From positions 1 through 6,720 of the forward strand of contig CABSKZ010000164.1 in the NCBI GenBank assembly GCA_902478395.1: 6,720 nucleotides of DNA, written 5' to 3'. The DNA is from an uncultured Eubacteriales bacterium. Lineage in GTDB: Bacteria > Bacillota > Clostridia > UBA1381 > UBA9506. Below the pieces are notes generated by a model, which made no database searches, was not told the origin of the DNA, and saw nothing but the letters and a program-made list of their open reading frames with translations. The number at the start of each line of letters is the position of its first letter. Positions within the stretch are counted from its first letter, which is position 1. Of the stretch, positions 6,346 through 6,720 are shown in pieces. The position numbers and the translations under genes were made by a program.

Positions 6346-6720
6346 GTTCTGACTCCTCCATCATCAATATCCAGTCCTGTTCGTCCGGCCGATCCGGAAG
6401 CTGCGTTTTTCCCGATACATTAACGGTTCCCGCCGAAATGAAATTGCCGGACCGTACGTCGTACCATTTGCACTGATATGTCCCTGTCTGCTGAACAGAA
6501 ATAAAGACAGGGCTGGTTTTGCTTTTACAGTGAGGAATATATATGACCAGTTTCCTTCCCTGTTCAAATGCCGCAATAGATGGTATGCGGTAATTATCCT
6601 TATCTGACGGGAACGGAATCACCTGATTCGTCCGCGTGACCTGCGGCATGATTTCCGGCGTTTCTTCCACTGGGTACGGCGGCTCGATATCCGGCGAAGG
6701 CTGTCTCTTATAAACATCTC
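6338..6720 (-). CDS. C-terminal part of a carbohydrate-active protein with a collagen-binding-like end domain (5' end missing)
   Basis: The frame is open from the right edge to a TGA at 6338-6340. Genuine sequence begins at about 6700, giving 120 residues; the first six in-frame codons (DVYKRQ) come from the adapter-like sequence at the edge. The visible part, from IPSIAAFEQGRKLVIYIPH through GTYQCKWYDVRSGNFISAGTV to PDEQDWILMME, has the pattern of the beta-sandwich called putative collagen-binding domain of a collagenase. There an LVYxP strand, a WYD.RSG turn and a DWxL strand recur. In most bacteria that domain closes DUF4038-type (apiosidase-like) glycosidases, so a glycosidase is the likely whole, but its catalytic part is not in the window. 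No start codon should be assigned; the GTG at 6670 is internal. It overlaps the GH99-like gene by 8 bases (ATGTGTGA). Confidence 0.75.
   Translation of the reverse strand, partial: DVYKRQPSPDIEPPYPVEETPEIMPQVTRTNQVIPFPSDKDNYRIPSIAAFEQGRKLVIYIPHCKSKTSPVFISVQQTGTYQCKWYDVRSGNFISAGTVNVSGKTQLPDRPDEQDWILMMEESEHV
6353..6359 (-). promoter_or_regulatory. Ribosome binding site within the upstream gene, start of the GH99-like protein
   Basis: GGAGGAG on the minus strand lies 7 bases before the ATG at 6345 and within the last codons of the preceding gene (MMEESEHV end). Ribosomes finishing the upstream gene would pass directly over it, which supports coupled translation. Confidence 0.75.
6701..6720. other. 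Synthetic Tn5/Nextera mosaic-end sequence at the contig edge (probable library artefact)
   Basis: CTGTCTCTTATAAACATCT (6701-6719) matches the 19-base synthetic Tn5 mosaic end at 18 of 19 positions, the exception being A for C at 6713. The next base, C, fits one of the two standard adapter continuations. It is a poorer match to the natural IS50 outer and inside ends, which argues against a real insertion sequence. Its place at the last base of the window indicates untrimmed adapter rather than genome. Bases from 6701 on should be left out of any gene model. Confidence 0.88.

Noticed and set aside
5772..6476. Plus-strand open frames of 234 and 206 codons (5215-5835 and 5772-6476)
   Set aside because: Both are antisense to the GH99-like gene, whose family motifs are unmistakable. 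Their translations are low-quality (Arg/Pro/Ser/His-rich) and match nothing I know.
6668..6670. GTG at 6670 as the start of a 110-residue protein
   Set aside because: The frame stays open to the right edge, no ribosome binding site precedes this GTG, and the residues after it read as the end of a larger protein.
6701..6720. Terminal end of a real Tn5/IS50 element
   Set aside because: The bases match the engineered mosaic end better than either natural IS50 end. No transposase is present, and the sequence sits exactly at the window edge.

Overview
The window looks like a glycan-degradation and glycan-binding locus from a Gram-positive anaerobe, most likely a gut-type member of the class Clostridia. 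The reasons are strong GGAGG-type ribosome binding sites on every complete start, secreted proteins built from clostridial-style degenerate bacterial Ig-like modules, mid-range base composition with AT-rich intergenic DNA, and a rho-independent terminator. The species cannot be named from sequence alone. The right end carries a near-perfect synthetic Tn5/Nextera mosaic end, so this is probably the physical end of an assembled (possibly metagenomic) contig.

All four genes lie on the minus strand, so transcription runs from right to left. The upstream unit (6700 down to 5218) holds the C-terminal end of a carbohydrate-active protein with a C-terminal collagen-binding-like beta-sandwich. Its stop codon overlaps the start of a 375-residue GH99-like/WbsX-like protein that keeps the NEWxEG catalytic-type motif. 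This unit ends at a strong hairpin plus T-run at 5141-5178.

An intergenic region of about 400 bases follows (4812-5217). It holds the terminator, a candidate promoter just upstream of the next gene, and a pair of 13-base direct repeats 19 bases apart that abut the -35 box, a geometry typical of AraC-type activators.

The downstream unit (4811 down to beyond base 1) encodes two tandem secreted paralogues. The first is 921 residues: signal peptide, alternating Ig-like and concanavalin/LamG-like beta-sandwich modules, and a C-terminal beta-sandwich. The second is cut by the left edge after 656 residues: signal peptide, Ig-like, the same lectin-like module, two Ig-like modules, an F5/8 type C-like (discoidin) module, and the start of another Ig-like module. 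A strong hairpin without a T-run sits between them.

Taken together, the layout fits a Gram-positive polysaccharide-utilisation locus. Large secreted multi-module proteins would bind, and perhaps cleave through an unseen domain, a glycan outside the cell. The signal-less GH99-like enzyme and its partner would act on glycan or oligosaccharide, the former probably inside the cell. The substrate is not identifiable from this window. The repeated lectin-like module with its QP[DE]xGRG signature is the least familiar element here.
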